This document shows positions 56,903 to 64,000 of a stretch of 64,000 bases of DNA, one piece after another. The notes below the pieces were generated by a model. The model worked only from the letters and a program-made list of their open reading frames with translations. It did no database searches and was not told where the DNA came from. The stretch comes from Burkholderiales bacterium GJ-E10. GTDB taxonomy: Bacteria > Pseudomonadota > Gammaproteobacteria > Burkholderiales > Burkholderiaceae_F. Position 1 is the first letter of the stretch. The number at the start of each line of letters is the position of its first letter. The DNA lies in the NCBI GenBank assembly GCA_000828975.1, contig AP014683.1, forward strand, positions 1,941,700 through 2,005,699, written 5' to 3'. Both the position numbers and the translations under genes were made by a program.

Positions 56903-59900
56903 ATGAATACCGAAGATGCAACCGCAGGGCGCCGCACGGTGACGCGCTTTCCATCTCCTGCGCAAATCGGGCGTCGTTTCCGTTGGGGGCTCGGCAAGAG
57001 CGATCGACCGGCGTCTTCATCGCGGCTTTCCGGTCGGATCCTGACCGTCCTCGCCATGACCGCCCTGGTCGCAGCGGGATGGTGCGAGGCGACAACCTCG
57101 TGGGTGGAGGCGCACTTGTTATCGCGCCATGACGGAAACCTGCGCTTTGCCGTTTCACCCGGGCCGAGCGCGGCAATCGCCTTTCCGCGATCCGGGCCCT
57201 ATGACACGAACTTCGGATATCGTTTCATTCCCCATTTTGCCCAGCGCCTAGCGCCGGAGGGCTTCCGCATTGCGGCGCAGGCGCGCATGTCGCCGGAGAT
57301 GCTGTCCGTCGTGCGGATGAGACTGTACCCGCCATACCGCGAGAAGGACCAAGCCGGCCTGGTGTTGCGCGATTCCCGCGGGACTGTCTTCTATGAAGAG
57401 CGATTCCCGGATTCGGTGTATCGCACGTTTCCGTCGGTACCGCCCGTTCTGGTACACACGCTCGTGTACATTGAAGACCGGCATCTGCTGGACCTTCGTC
57501 CTGCCACCAGGAATCCGGCGATTTCCTGGGGCCGCTTCAGCCTGGCCTTGTTCGACCAGGCGCGGCATCTGGTCGAGAGGGAGGCGCCCACACCGGGTGG
57601 AAGCACCCTCGCCACGCAGATCGAGAAGTTTCGGCACTCCCCCGGCGGACGGACCGCCAACGGCGCCGAGAAGCTGAGGCAGATGGCATCGGCATCCTTA
57701 TGGGCCTATCTCGGTGGTCCCGATACGACCGCAGCGCGGCAGCGGATCGTGGTTGATTACCTGAACACCGTGCCGCTGTCGGCAAGAGCCGGCTTGGGCT
57801 CCATCCACGGTCTACGCGATGGGCTGCGCATCTGGTACGGTCGCGATCCGCGCGACATCGATGCATTGTTGCAGACACCGCAGGCAGCACTGCCGGAAAG
57901 GGCGCTGGCCTACAAGCAGGCGCTGTCGTTGATGATCGCCCAACGCGCACCAACCTACTACCTCCTGCGCGATCCGCAGGCGCTCGACCGTCTCACCAAT
58001 CAGTACCTGGTACGCCTGGGCACAGCCGGGGTCATCGGTCCCGCGCTCGAGGACGCGGCTTTGGCGCAGGCCTTGCGCATCGCGCCGGTGAAGAATTCTC
58101 CGTCTTCGATTCCCTTCGTGACGCAGAAGGCGGCGACCGCGACACGGGTGCGTCTCGGCCAGTTGCTGGGCATCCGCGATTCTTACGTCCTCGACCATCT
58201 CGACCTCAGCGCGCGCACCACGATCGATGCCTCGACCCAGCGCGCGGTGACGATGCGCCTGCGCGCAGTGGCTACGCGACAGGGGGCGGCGGCGGCCCAC
58301 CTGTATGGCCGCGACATGCTGCTGCCAGGCTCCGATCCCGCACACATCCGTTTCGCCTTCACGATGTACGAGCACGTCGACGGTGCAAACCTTTTGCGTG
58401 TGCAGACCGACAGCGGCGACCAGCCGTTCGACCTGAATCAGGGAGCGAGACTGAACCTGGGTTCCACGGCCAAGCTCCGAACCGTCATCTTGTATCTGCA
58501 GATCGTCGCCCGGTTGCACGATCGCTACGCGGGTCTTGATTCGGCGGCGCTGCACCGCGTCGCGGTGGCGCCGCAGGATCCGATCCAATCCTGGGCCTTG
58601 GCCTACCTCGAGACCGCACGGGACCGCAGCCTGAAGCCGATGCTGCAGGCGGCGCTGCAGCGTACCTATTCCGGAAGCCCGCAGGAGGCATTCTTTACCG
58701 GCGGCGGGGTGCAGCGCTTCCGCAACTTCGACCCTGAGGACGACCGTGCCATGCACAGCGTGGCGGCGGGTTTCCAGCATTCGATCAACCTGGTGTTCGT
58801 GCGGCTGATGCGCGACATCGTGCGCTACGAAATGGACCGCAGCCCCGACTTGGCGGCGCGGGCGATGCGCAATCCCACGCTGCGCATCGCCTACCTGAAG
58901 CGCTTTGCCGAATCCGAAGGCGCGCTGTTCGTTGCCCGCTTTTACCGCAACTATGCCGGTCGTTCCCTCCAGTCGATGGAATCGGCCCTGCTGGATCGGG
59001 TTCCAGGCGAGCCGTTCCGAAAGGCCGCGGCGATCCTCGCAATCGAACCACAGGCCAGCCTGCGGCGCTTCTCCGATCTCATGCATGCATCGCTTCCCGG
59101 AGCCGAACTCAACGACACGCTGCTGGCGGACCTCTACCGACGCTACGCGCCGCAGCGCTTCCGCCTGGCCGATCGAGGCTTCCTGGCGCGCGTACATCCC
59201 CTGGAACTGTGGGTCGTGTCGTATCTCGGCGCGCACCCGGGCGCGACGCTGCATCAGGCCGTGCAGGACAGTCTCGAGCAGCGCGTGCAGGTCTACGCAT
59301 GGCTTTTCCGCACGCATGATCGCGCGCGCCAGGACATGCGCATCCGCATGGTTCTAGAGGCGGAGGCGTATCGGCGCATCGCAACGGCTTGGCGCGGTCT
59401 GGGCTACCCGTTCGAAACCGTCACGCCGTCGTATGCCTGCGCGCTCGGGGCATCCGGAGACCGCCCGGCAGCGCTCTCGGAACTAATCGGCATCATCCTC
59501 GATCGCGGAATGCGCTACCCGCCACGCCAGATCGAAGCGATGGACTTTGCGTCCGGGACGCCGTTCGCGACGCACTTCGTGGCACAGCCGACCCATGGCA
59601 GGCGCGTATTGCCGTCCACGATCGCGGACGTTCTGCGCCCGCTCTTGGCATCCGTGGTCGACGGCGGTACCGGAGTGCGCCTGCGCGGCGTATACCACCT
59701 GGCGAACGGCGAACGCATCGCCGTCGGGGGAAAGACCGGCACGGGCGATCAGCGCTACGTCGTGTATTCCCCGAGCGGTGCCCTGCTCGAGTCGCGGCGC
59801 GTCAACCGCACCGCGACGTTTGTGTTCTTCATCGGAAAGCACTTCGTCGGGACGATCACGGCTTACGTCCATGAGCCCTTTGCCGCTCGCTACCGATTTA

Positions 59901-60091
59901 CAAGCGCCATGTCGGTGCAGCTTTTGGGTGATCTTGCTCCGGACCTGATGCCCCTGATCACGCACCCGGACCGGCAGTGCGTTCCGCCGCCCAGAAAAAC
60001 AACCACCGCAAGTTCAAAGGGCATTACTGATCCGGCATCGAAATACAAGGCTGTCCGACAGTTTTCAGTTAGATGCATCGTAACTTCTTGA
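56903..60091 (+). CDS. GT51 transglycosylase / penicillin-binding protein (PBP1-type), 3' end altered by an IS
   Basis: This large bifunctional cell-wall synthase has about 1062 residues. After a membrane anchor (ILTVLAMTALVAAGW) comes a GT51 domain with the catalytic Glu in VYIEDRHLLD and the GGSTLATQIEKF motif. The transpeptidase part shows an SxxK-like GSTAKLR, an SxN-like HSINLVF and KTG in GGKTGTGDQR. Both halves diverge from classic PBP1a. The last 10-15 residues read into the left end of the IS4-type element, so the native C terminus has been replaced. The start ATG at 56903 is chosen over one at 56855. Confidence 0.83.
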   Translation: MNTEDATAGRRTVTRFPSPAQIGRRFRWGLGKSDRPASSSRLSGRILTVLAMTALVAAGWCEATTSWVEAHLLSRHDGNLRFAVSPGPSAAIAFPRSGPYDTNFGYRFIPHFAQRLAPEGFRIAAQARMSPEMLSVVRMRLYPPYREKDQAGLVLRDSRGTVFYEERFPDSVYRTFPSVPPVLVHTLVYIEDRHLLDLRPATRNPAISWGRFSLALFDQARHLVEREAPTPGGSTLATQIEKFRHSPGGRTANGAEKLRQMASASLWAYLGGPDTTAARQRIVVDYLNTVPLSARAGLGSIHGLRDGLRIWYGRDPRDIDALLQTPQAALPERALAYKQALSLMIAQRAPTYYLLRDPQALDRLTNQYLVRLGTAGVIGPALEDAALAQALRIAPVKNSPSSIPFVTQKAATATRVRLGQLLGIRDSYVLDHLDLSARTTIDASTQRAVTMRLRAVATRQGAAAAHLYGRDMLLPGSDPAHIRFAFTMYEHVDGANLLRVQTDSGDQPFDLNQGARLNLGSTAKLRTVILYLQIVARLHDRYAGLDSAALHRVAVAPQDPIQSWALAYLETARDRSLKPMLQAALQRTYSGSPQEAFFTGGGVQRFRNFDPEDDRAMHSVAAGFQHSINLVFVRLMRDIVRYEMDRSPDLAARAMRNPTLRIAYLKRFAESEGALFVARFYRNYAGRSLQSMESALLDRVPGEPFRKAAAILAIEPQASLRRFSDLMHASLPGAELNDTLLADLYRRYAPQRFRLADRGFLARVHPLELWVVSYLGAHPGATLHQAVQDSLEQRVQVYAWLFRTHDRARQDMRIRMVLEAEAYRRIATAWRGLGYPFETVTPSYACALGASGDRPAALSELIGIILDRGMRYPPRQIEAMDFASGTPFATHFVAQPTHGRRVLPSTIADVLRPLLASVVDGGTGVRLRGVYHLANGERIAVGGKTGTGDQRYVVYSPSGALLESRRVNRTATFVFFIGKHFVGTITAYVHEPFAARYRFTSAMSVQLLGDLAPDLMPLITHPDRQCVPPPRKTTTASSKGITDPASKYKAVRQFSVRCIVTS

Positions 60092-60939
60092 CCGGAAAAG
60101 AGAAAAGTGCATTTTTGGGGTGTCCGCGACTTGAACGGCGAATCGCTTCAGCGGCACGCTTCCGGGTTTTGTTCCGGAGCGCCCGACGATGTATGCCGGC
60201 AAACTCGTCTTCGCCCAGATCATGGAATTCGCGCCGTGGAAGACATTCGCTCGGTTGGTCGCGAAATACCATGGAGATGCCAACGTCCGAACCTTCCGCT
60301 GCGTGGATCAGTTCCTTTGCATGGCCTTCGCACAGTTGACGTACCGCGAGAGCCTGCGGGATATCGAAGCGTGCCTGCTGGCGCAGCCGTCGAAGCTCTA
60401 TCACCTCGGGTTTCGTGGCAACATCACCCGCAGCAATCTGGCCGATGCCAACGAGGGCCGAGATTGGCGCATCTACGCCGATTTCGCCTAGACCTTGATC
60501 CGTACGGCACGACGCCTGTACGCGACCGAGCCGTTGGCGGTGGATCTCGAAGAAACGGTCTACGCGCTGGACTCGACCACCATCGACCTGTGCTTGACGT
60601 TGTTTCCCTGGGCGCCATTTCGCTCGACCAAGGCCGCGATCAAGCTCCATACCCTGCTCGATCTGCGGGTAGCGATTCCGACATTCATCCACATCTCCGA
60701 CGGCAAGATGGCCGACGTCAACGTGCTCGATCAATTGCTGATCGAGCCGGGGGCCATCTGCGTCATGGATCGGGGCTATGTGGACTTCGCCCGCTTGCAC
60801 AGGCTGCAACGGGCCGGCAGCTTCTTCGTGACGCGGGCCAAGTCCAATTTCCGGTGCCGGCGCATCTACTCGATGCCGGTGGATCGCACGACCGGACTGA
60901 TCTGCGACCAGCACATCGAGCTGACGGGGCATTATGGTT
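60051..60939 (+). mobile_element. IS4-type insertion sequence, truncated
   Basis: The element appears to start near 60051 (CTGTCCGACAG), inside the 3' end of the GT51 gene, and is cut at about 60939 where the IS630 element begins. Its right end is not present. The left boundary is inferred from the end of GT51 similarity and is approximate. Confidence 0.6.
60189..60939 (+). pseudogene. IS4-family transposase, nonsense mutation and 3' truncation
   Basis: The N-terminal 100 residues (DUF4372-like; FAPWKTFARLVAKYHGD; CMAFAQLTYRESLRDIE) end at a TAG at 60489. The same frame goes on at once with TLIRTARRLYATEPL, and the family has Gln at this position (YADFAQTL), so a single CAG to TAG change is likely. 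The DDE catalytic parts ALDSTTIDLCL and CVMDRGYVDFARL follow. The C terminus with the catalytic Glu is lost at the IS630 junction. Confidence 0.85.
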
Positions 60940-61955
60940 CTACCGAATTTCAAGTATTTTTTGATCCCCTCGGGCTGACGCTGGACGCTCCTCAGGTGGC
61001 GAGCGGTGGCTTCGACCAGTTGCAGCTTCGTGCGCGCAGGTGCCAGCTTCGTCACCGCTTGTTTGAGGTCGGCGTTGTCCATCTCGTCCGGGTTCAGTTC
61101 CGGGCTGTAGCTCGGCAGGTAGAAGACCTCGATGTCGTCCTGGTGCTTGGCCAGCCACTCCTTCACCGGCTTGCTGTGATGCACCCGAAGGTTGTCCAGG
61201 ACCAGGTAGACCTTGCGGTCAGCGTCCTTGACCAACCGCTTCAGGAAATCGATCAGGATGGCGGAGTTGAGCGCACCGTCGAACATCTTCCAGCGCATCG
61301 TTCCCTTGTTCGTGACCGTGGAAATGACCGAGAGTCCGTGTCGCTTGTTGTTGACGCGAACTACCGGCGTCTGTCCCTGCGGTGCGTAGCTGCGCCCACG
61401 CACGTCGTCGCTGCGCAATCCGGTCTCGTCTCCCCAGTGGATCTCCGCGCCCTTGGCCTTGGCGCGCGCCTCGATCTCCGGGTATTGCTCGTCGAGCCAC
61501 TTCTTTACCGCCGTCGGCGACTGTTCGTAAGCCCGGCGCATCGGCTTTTGCGGCGTAAATCCCCAACGCGCCAGATACTTGCCGGTCGTGCGGGCCGAAA
61601 GCCGGATTCCGTAGCGCTGCTCGATGAGTCCGCTGACCGCCGTGCGCGACCACAATGCGTAGGGCATCTTCAACTGGTCGGGCGTCTTGTCCGCAATCAG
61701 CTTGCACACCGCCGATCCCTGCTCGGCGCTGAGCAACCGCCTCTCGCCCGTCTTGCGTCCGCACGCCGCGTCATGCAGTGCCCCTGCTCCGCCCTTCGCG
61801 TGGCGCTGGCAAATGTTGAACACGCCCGTGCGGCTCAGCCCCGTCTGCTCGGCGATTTCGTCATACGTTCGTCCAGCCCGACGAAGGCGGATCACCTGCA
61901 CGCGCCTCTCATGCCGCGCTTCGCGCGACAACGATCTCATGTCGGTTGCTTCCAT
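60940..61955 (-). CDS. IS630-family transposase
   Basis: The protein has N-terminal HTH domains (VIRLRRAGRTYDEIAEQTGL; TPQKPMRRAYEQSP) and a DDE domain with Asp in IHWGDETGLRSDD, Asp in VYLVLDNLRVHHSKPV and Glu in PSYSPELNPDEM. It looks intact. On the 3' side the frame does not stop inside the element but stays open on the minus strand through the IS4 remnant to 60069, so the protein may have a long foreign tail. I set the start at the ATG at 61955 (MEATDMRSLSREAR). Confidence 0.85.
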
Positions 61956-62009
61956 CTTCCCCATATCGGGGCAGACTATCAAATTTCAAGTACATTTGGG
62001 CCGGATCAA
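60940..62009 (-). mobile_element. IS630-family insertion sequence
   Basis: The sequence between the truncated IS4 element (left) and the truncated transaldolase (right) encodes one IS630-type transposase. TA dinucleotides, the usual IS630 target, sit at both junctions (60934-60935 and 62010-62011). Near-identical 17-bp sequences, CTA(C/T)C(G/A)AATTTCAAGTA, lie near both ends (60940-60956 and 61976-61992). Because its two flanks are from different genes, it is probably the product of recombination between two copies. Confidence 0.65.
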
Positions 62010-62540
62010 TAGCCAGGCGTTCGTTGCCGGCTGGTAGGCTGCGGCCGAAAACAGCAAGCTGACGTTGACGTTGATACCTTCTGCGATCCGCGTTTCTGCA
62101 GCGGCAATGCCGACCAGCGTGGCGGGCACCTTGATCATCGCATTCGGCTGCTCGAGCGCCGCCCACAGACGGCGCGCTTCCTGCATGGTGCCTTCAGTGT
62201 CATGCGCCAGATAGGGTGAAACCTCCAGGCTGGCGTAGCCATCGCGGCCCCGGGTGGTTTCGTACACAGGGTAGAGCTCGGTTGCCGCACGGCGGATGTC
62301 TTCCCGCGCCAGGTGCTCGTAGACCGTAGCGGCCGGCACATCGCTCGATTGCACGATATTGGCGGCGTAGTAGCCATTTTGGCTGATGCTTTTCTCAAAT
62401 ATTGCCGGGTTCGAGGTGACGTCCATGATGCCGTCATCTTGGATTGGGCGGCGCAGTTCCAGACCGTCAAGCAGCTCGCGTCCGATGTAATCGAGCCAGA
62501 CGGACTGGCCATGTCCATGCAGCTTACGCAGGGGATTCAT
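62010..62540 (-). pseudogene. tal: Transaldolase, N-terminal fragment
   Basis: The minus-strand frame starts MNPLRKLHGHGQSVWLDYIG and continues through IMDVTSNPAIFEKSI and the EGINVNVSLLFS block, about 175 residues of a transaldolase that normally has 320-380. It ends at the IS630 junction after ATNAWL. The Schiff-base Lys in MIKVPATLVG is included, but the rest of the barrel is missing, so it is inactive. Confidence 0.85.
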
Positions 62541-62610
62541 TATTGCGATGCTCCCATCGGGAATGATGGAGGTTGGTCGTGGCAACAGGACAAACCTAAC
62601 AGGATTTGAC

Positions 62611-62760
62611 AAACCGGAAAACAAAGTCTCGCTCGGGTTCGCCGAGGGCCTCAACAACAAGATCTGCGTCTTCCAGCGGCGGGCGTATGGCCTGCGCAAC
62701 GAGGAGTATCTCCGCCTCAAAGTGCTGACTTCCACGCTCCCGGCCCTCTGGGTTGAGAAG
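62611..62760 (+). pseudogene. ISL3-family transposase, C-terminal fragment
   Basis: About 48 codons match the C terminus of ISL3 transposases: KPENKVSLGFAEGLNNKIC, RRAYGLRNEEYLRLKVLT, ending LPAL. No upstream part is present, so this is a relic beside the transaldolase promoter region. Confidence 0.75.
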
Positions 62761-62785
62761 ACCCTAAAAAAGCGCGGAGGCGGCC

Positions 62786-63634
62786 TTACGCCGCAGCGGG
62801 TTGCGATCTCGGTAGCACGCGCAAAAGAAAGTTGGCGATGGTCGGGGCGAGCATGGGGCGCAACAGCCGCGCATCATAGCGGCCGAAGCGGGCCTCGTTC
62901 TCCTCGCGACAGCGCTCCAGCAGCGACCGCAAATCGATGTCCGTGCTGATTTCCTTGTGCCCGGTAAGGGTGAAGTTCTCCCCCTGCTGTTCGCCCAGAC
63001 CGCGCGCCGTCTTGATCCGGCTCCAGGCCTGCAACAGGATGACCCACACCGTCTGCAACCTCAGCCAGGGCCGCTTCCACCATGGCAACCGGGCGCGATA
63101 CCAGGCCAGCCAGTTGACGAAGAAAATGATGTGGCGCGCCTCTTCCTGCATGACCGGTTCGAAGACGGCGACCAGATCGCGGGGAAAAAATCCCGAATCG
63201 CGCGCCAAGGCGAACAGGCCGAACGCGAAGTAGGAATCCAGGCACTCGCCATAGCCCGTATACAGGAACTCCCAATAGGGATCCCGAATCGTCGGAGGCG
63301 GCGGTAACGCCGGCAACTCGATGCCGTAATGGCGAACCAGATTTTCCAGCAAGACGGCATGGCGCTGCTCTTCCTCGCCGTTCATGGCGATGGCGTCTCG
63401 CACCACCGGATCCGACTCCGCCATCGCGGCGGCGCGCACCCGGTCCGCCGTCGCACTTTCCGTCGATACGGCCTCCCCCCAGAACGGCAGGCGCACGAGA
63501 CGCTGCCGGGCGTCGTCGTCGAGAGGGGGCCACGCGATTTTGCTCGCGTCGTAGTCGACGTGTGTCTCGAAAAAGAATTTGCAAAACAGATCCCGATGTT
63601 TCGTCGAACCGATGCGCCAGGTAGCTGCCGTCAC
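62786..63634 (-). CDS. Ferritin-like domain protein
   Basis: This 282-residue helical protein has two ExxH-type di-iron motifs spaced as in the ferritin-like superfamily ([14 protein letters not shown] and [16 protein letters not shown]). A hydrophobic Trp-rich stretch after the second motif ([27 protein letters not shown]) could associate with the membrane. The function is unknown; oxidase or hydroxylase activity is possible. I chose the GTG at 63634 because AGGAG lies just upstream. A longer frame to 63769 lacks support. Confidence 0.8.
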   Translation of the reverse strand: MTAATWRIGSTKHRDLFCKFFFETHVDYDASKIAWPPLDDDARQRLVRLPFWGEAVSTESATADRVRAAAMAESDPVVRDAIAMNGEEEQRHAVLLENLVRHYGIELPALPPPPTIRDPYWEFLYTGYGECLDSYFAFGLFALARDSGFFPRDLVAVFEPVMQEEARHIIFFVNWLAWYRARLPWWKRPWLRLQTVWVILLQAWSRIKTARGLGEQQGENFTLTGHKEISTDIDLRSLLERCREENEARFGRYDARLLRPMLAPTIANFLLRVLPRSQPAAA

Positions 63635-63765
63635 GAGTTCTCCTTTCCAACGATGCCCTTTTCCTTCCTTGGCCGGGGCGCCCCGCAAGCACGGGTTGCC
63701 GTAACTCCCCTCACCCCGCGCCTCCCAACTCCGGACGGCTTTCGGCGCCGGTGTCGGGCGACACC

Positions 63766-63927
63766 TCATGCTCGTCCCTCCAGCACGCCCTCCCTCACAC
63801 GGGCGCGAAACGCATCCCGCTTCGCAATCGCGTCCTCCGCTGCATCCAGAATGAAGCGCTCAGCGGCGCGTTCGAACGGAACCCGTCCGGAAAACTCCCG
63901 CCAACGGCAGATTTGCACCGCCGCCAT
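63766..63927 (-). pseudogene. Possible 6-phosphogluconolactonase N-terminal remnant
   Basis: A 53-codon frame (MAAVQICRWREFSGRVPFER, then [15 protein letters not shown]) resembles the first helix of DevB-type 6-phosphogluconolactonases, which continue into an AGG(S/N)TP motif that is absent here. Proximity to the transaldolase fragment fits a broken pentose-phosphate gene group. The similarity is short and the call is tentative. Confidence 0.35.
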
Positions 63928-63936
63928 TCCGGCGCT

Positions 63937-64000
63937 TCACTTCTTCGGCGCCTCGGCGTCGAAGCCCACCATCAGCCACAGTACCCTCGCATCCCCACAG
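63937..64000 (-). CDS. C-terminal end of an unidentified protein (edge-truncated)
   Basis: A minus-strand frame ending at 63937 enters the window with VLWLMVGFDAEAPKK before its stop. Too little is visible to name it. It lies 9 bp upstream of the lactonase-like remnant on the same strand. Confidence 0.3.
   Translation of the reverse strand, partial: CGDARVLWLMVGFDAEAPKK

Noticed and set aside
56809..57132. Small gene starting at GTG 56809, overlapping the GT51 gene
   Set aside because: It has a fair ribosome-binding site, but most of it lies out of frame inside the GT51 gene and has no family similarity. A leader role cannot be excluded.
60489..60491. Programmed readthrough in the IS4 transposase
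   Set aside because: The family encodes Gln here without recoding signals, and the gene is also truncated. A simple nonsense mutation is more likely.

Overview
The window looks like a chromosomal stretch of a GC-rich betaproteobacterium, most likely Burkholderiales or a close relative. The evidence is gene content and order: the rpsU-yqeY-dnaG-rpoD macromolecular synthesis operon, an RpoD with a long Lys/Ala-rich N-terminal tail, ileS-lspA-coaBC-dut, and rpmB-rpmG. No 16S gene is present, so the assignment is an inference.

Layout. (1) 1-3044 is the end of an integrative element that runs off the left edge. It carries a Zn/HTH protein, a trypsin-like protease, a tyrosine integrase and a complete tRNA-Ile(CAU), and it ends in the 5' half of the disrupted resident tRNA-Ile(CAU). 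(2) 3123-27977 is ordinary core chromosome: sigma-70, primase, YqeY, S21, TsaD, PlsY, IspH, RadC, an MFS carrier, L28/L33, an acyl desaturase, an MscS channel, RsmB, PurN, RibF, IleS, LspA, CoaBC, Dut, a thioredoxin-like protein, a sodium symporter, tRNA-Gly and tRNA-Cys. (3) 27978 to about 38.5 kb is a second integrative element at tRNA-Cys. It has an integrase, an excisionase-like protein, a sigma-like factor, an iteron/DnaA-box region and a partial trb-type conjugation module (TrbF, SSB, an AMIN-TrbG fusion, TrbI) followed by a StbB-like ATPase, an EAL protein and a coiled-coil membrane protein. (4) 38.5-42.9 kb holds a truncated metal ABC permease and a mercury operon, merR/merTPCADE. (5) 42.9-56.7 kb is a long minus-strand stress locus. 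It contains a bufferin (copper-sequestering RiPP) cluster with its own ECF sigma and zinc-finger anti-sigma, followed by an arsenosugar cluster (ArsS, ArsM, two associated transferases, a TVP38-oxidoreductase fusion, a PiT transporter, a second radical SAM enzyme and a DUF547 protein). (6) 56.7-64.0 kb has a GT51 penicillin-binding protein whose 3' end meets a broken IS4-type element. This is followed by an IS630 element, fragments of transaldolase and an ISL3 transposase, a ferritin-like protein and edge fragments.

The most notable pattern is a repeated promoter-like motif, (C/T)GTAA(G/C)AA - 14/15 nt - CGAC. It occurs in front of the DoxX gene, the bufferin precursor, arsM and, divergently, the GT51 gene. 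It fits ECF-type promoters and suggests that the locally encoded ECF sigma joins copper-binding peptide production, arsenic methylation/arsenosugar synthesis and a cell-wall synthase into one envelope/metal-stress regulon. Next to the mercury operon, this makes the right half of the window a multi-metal island.
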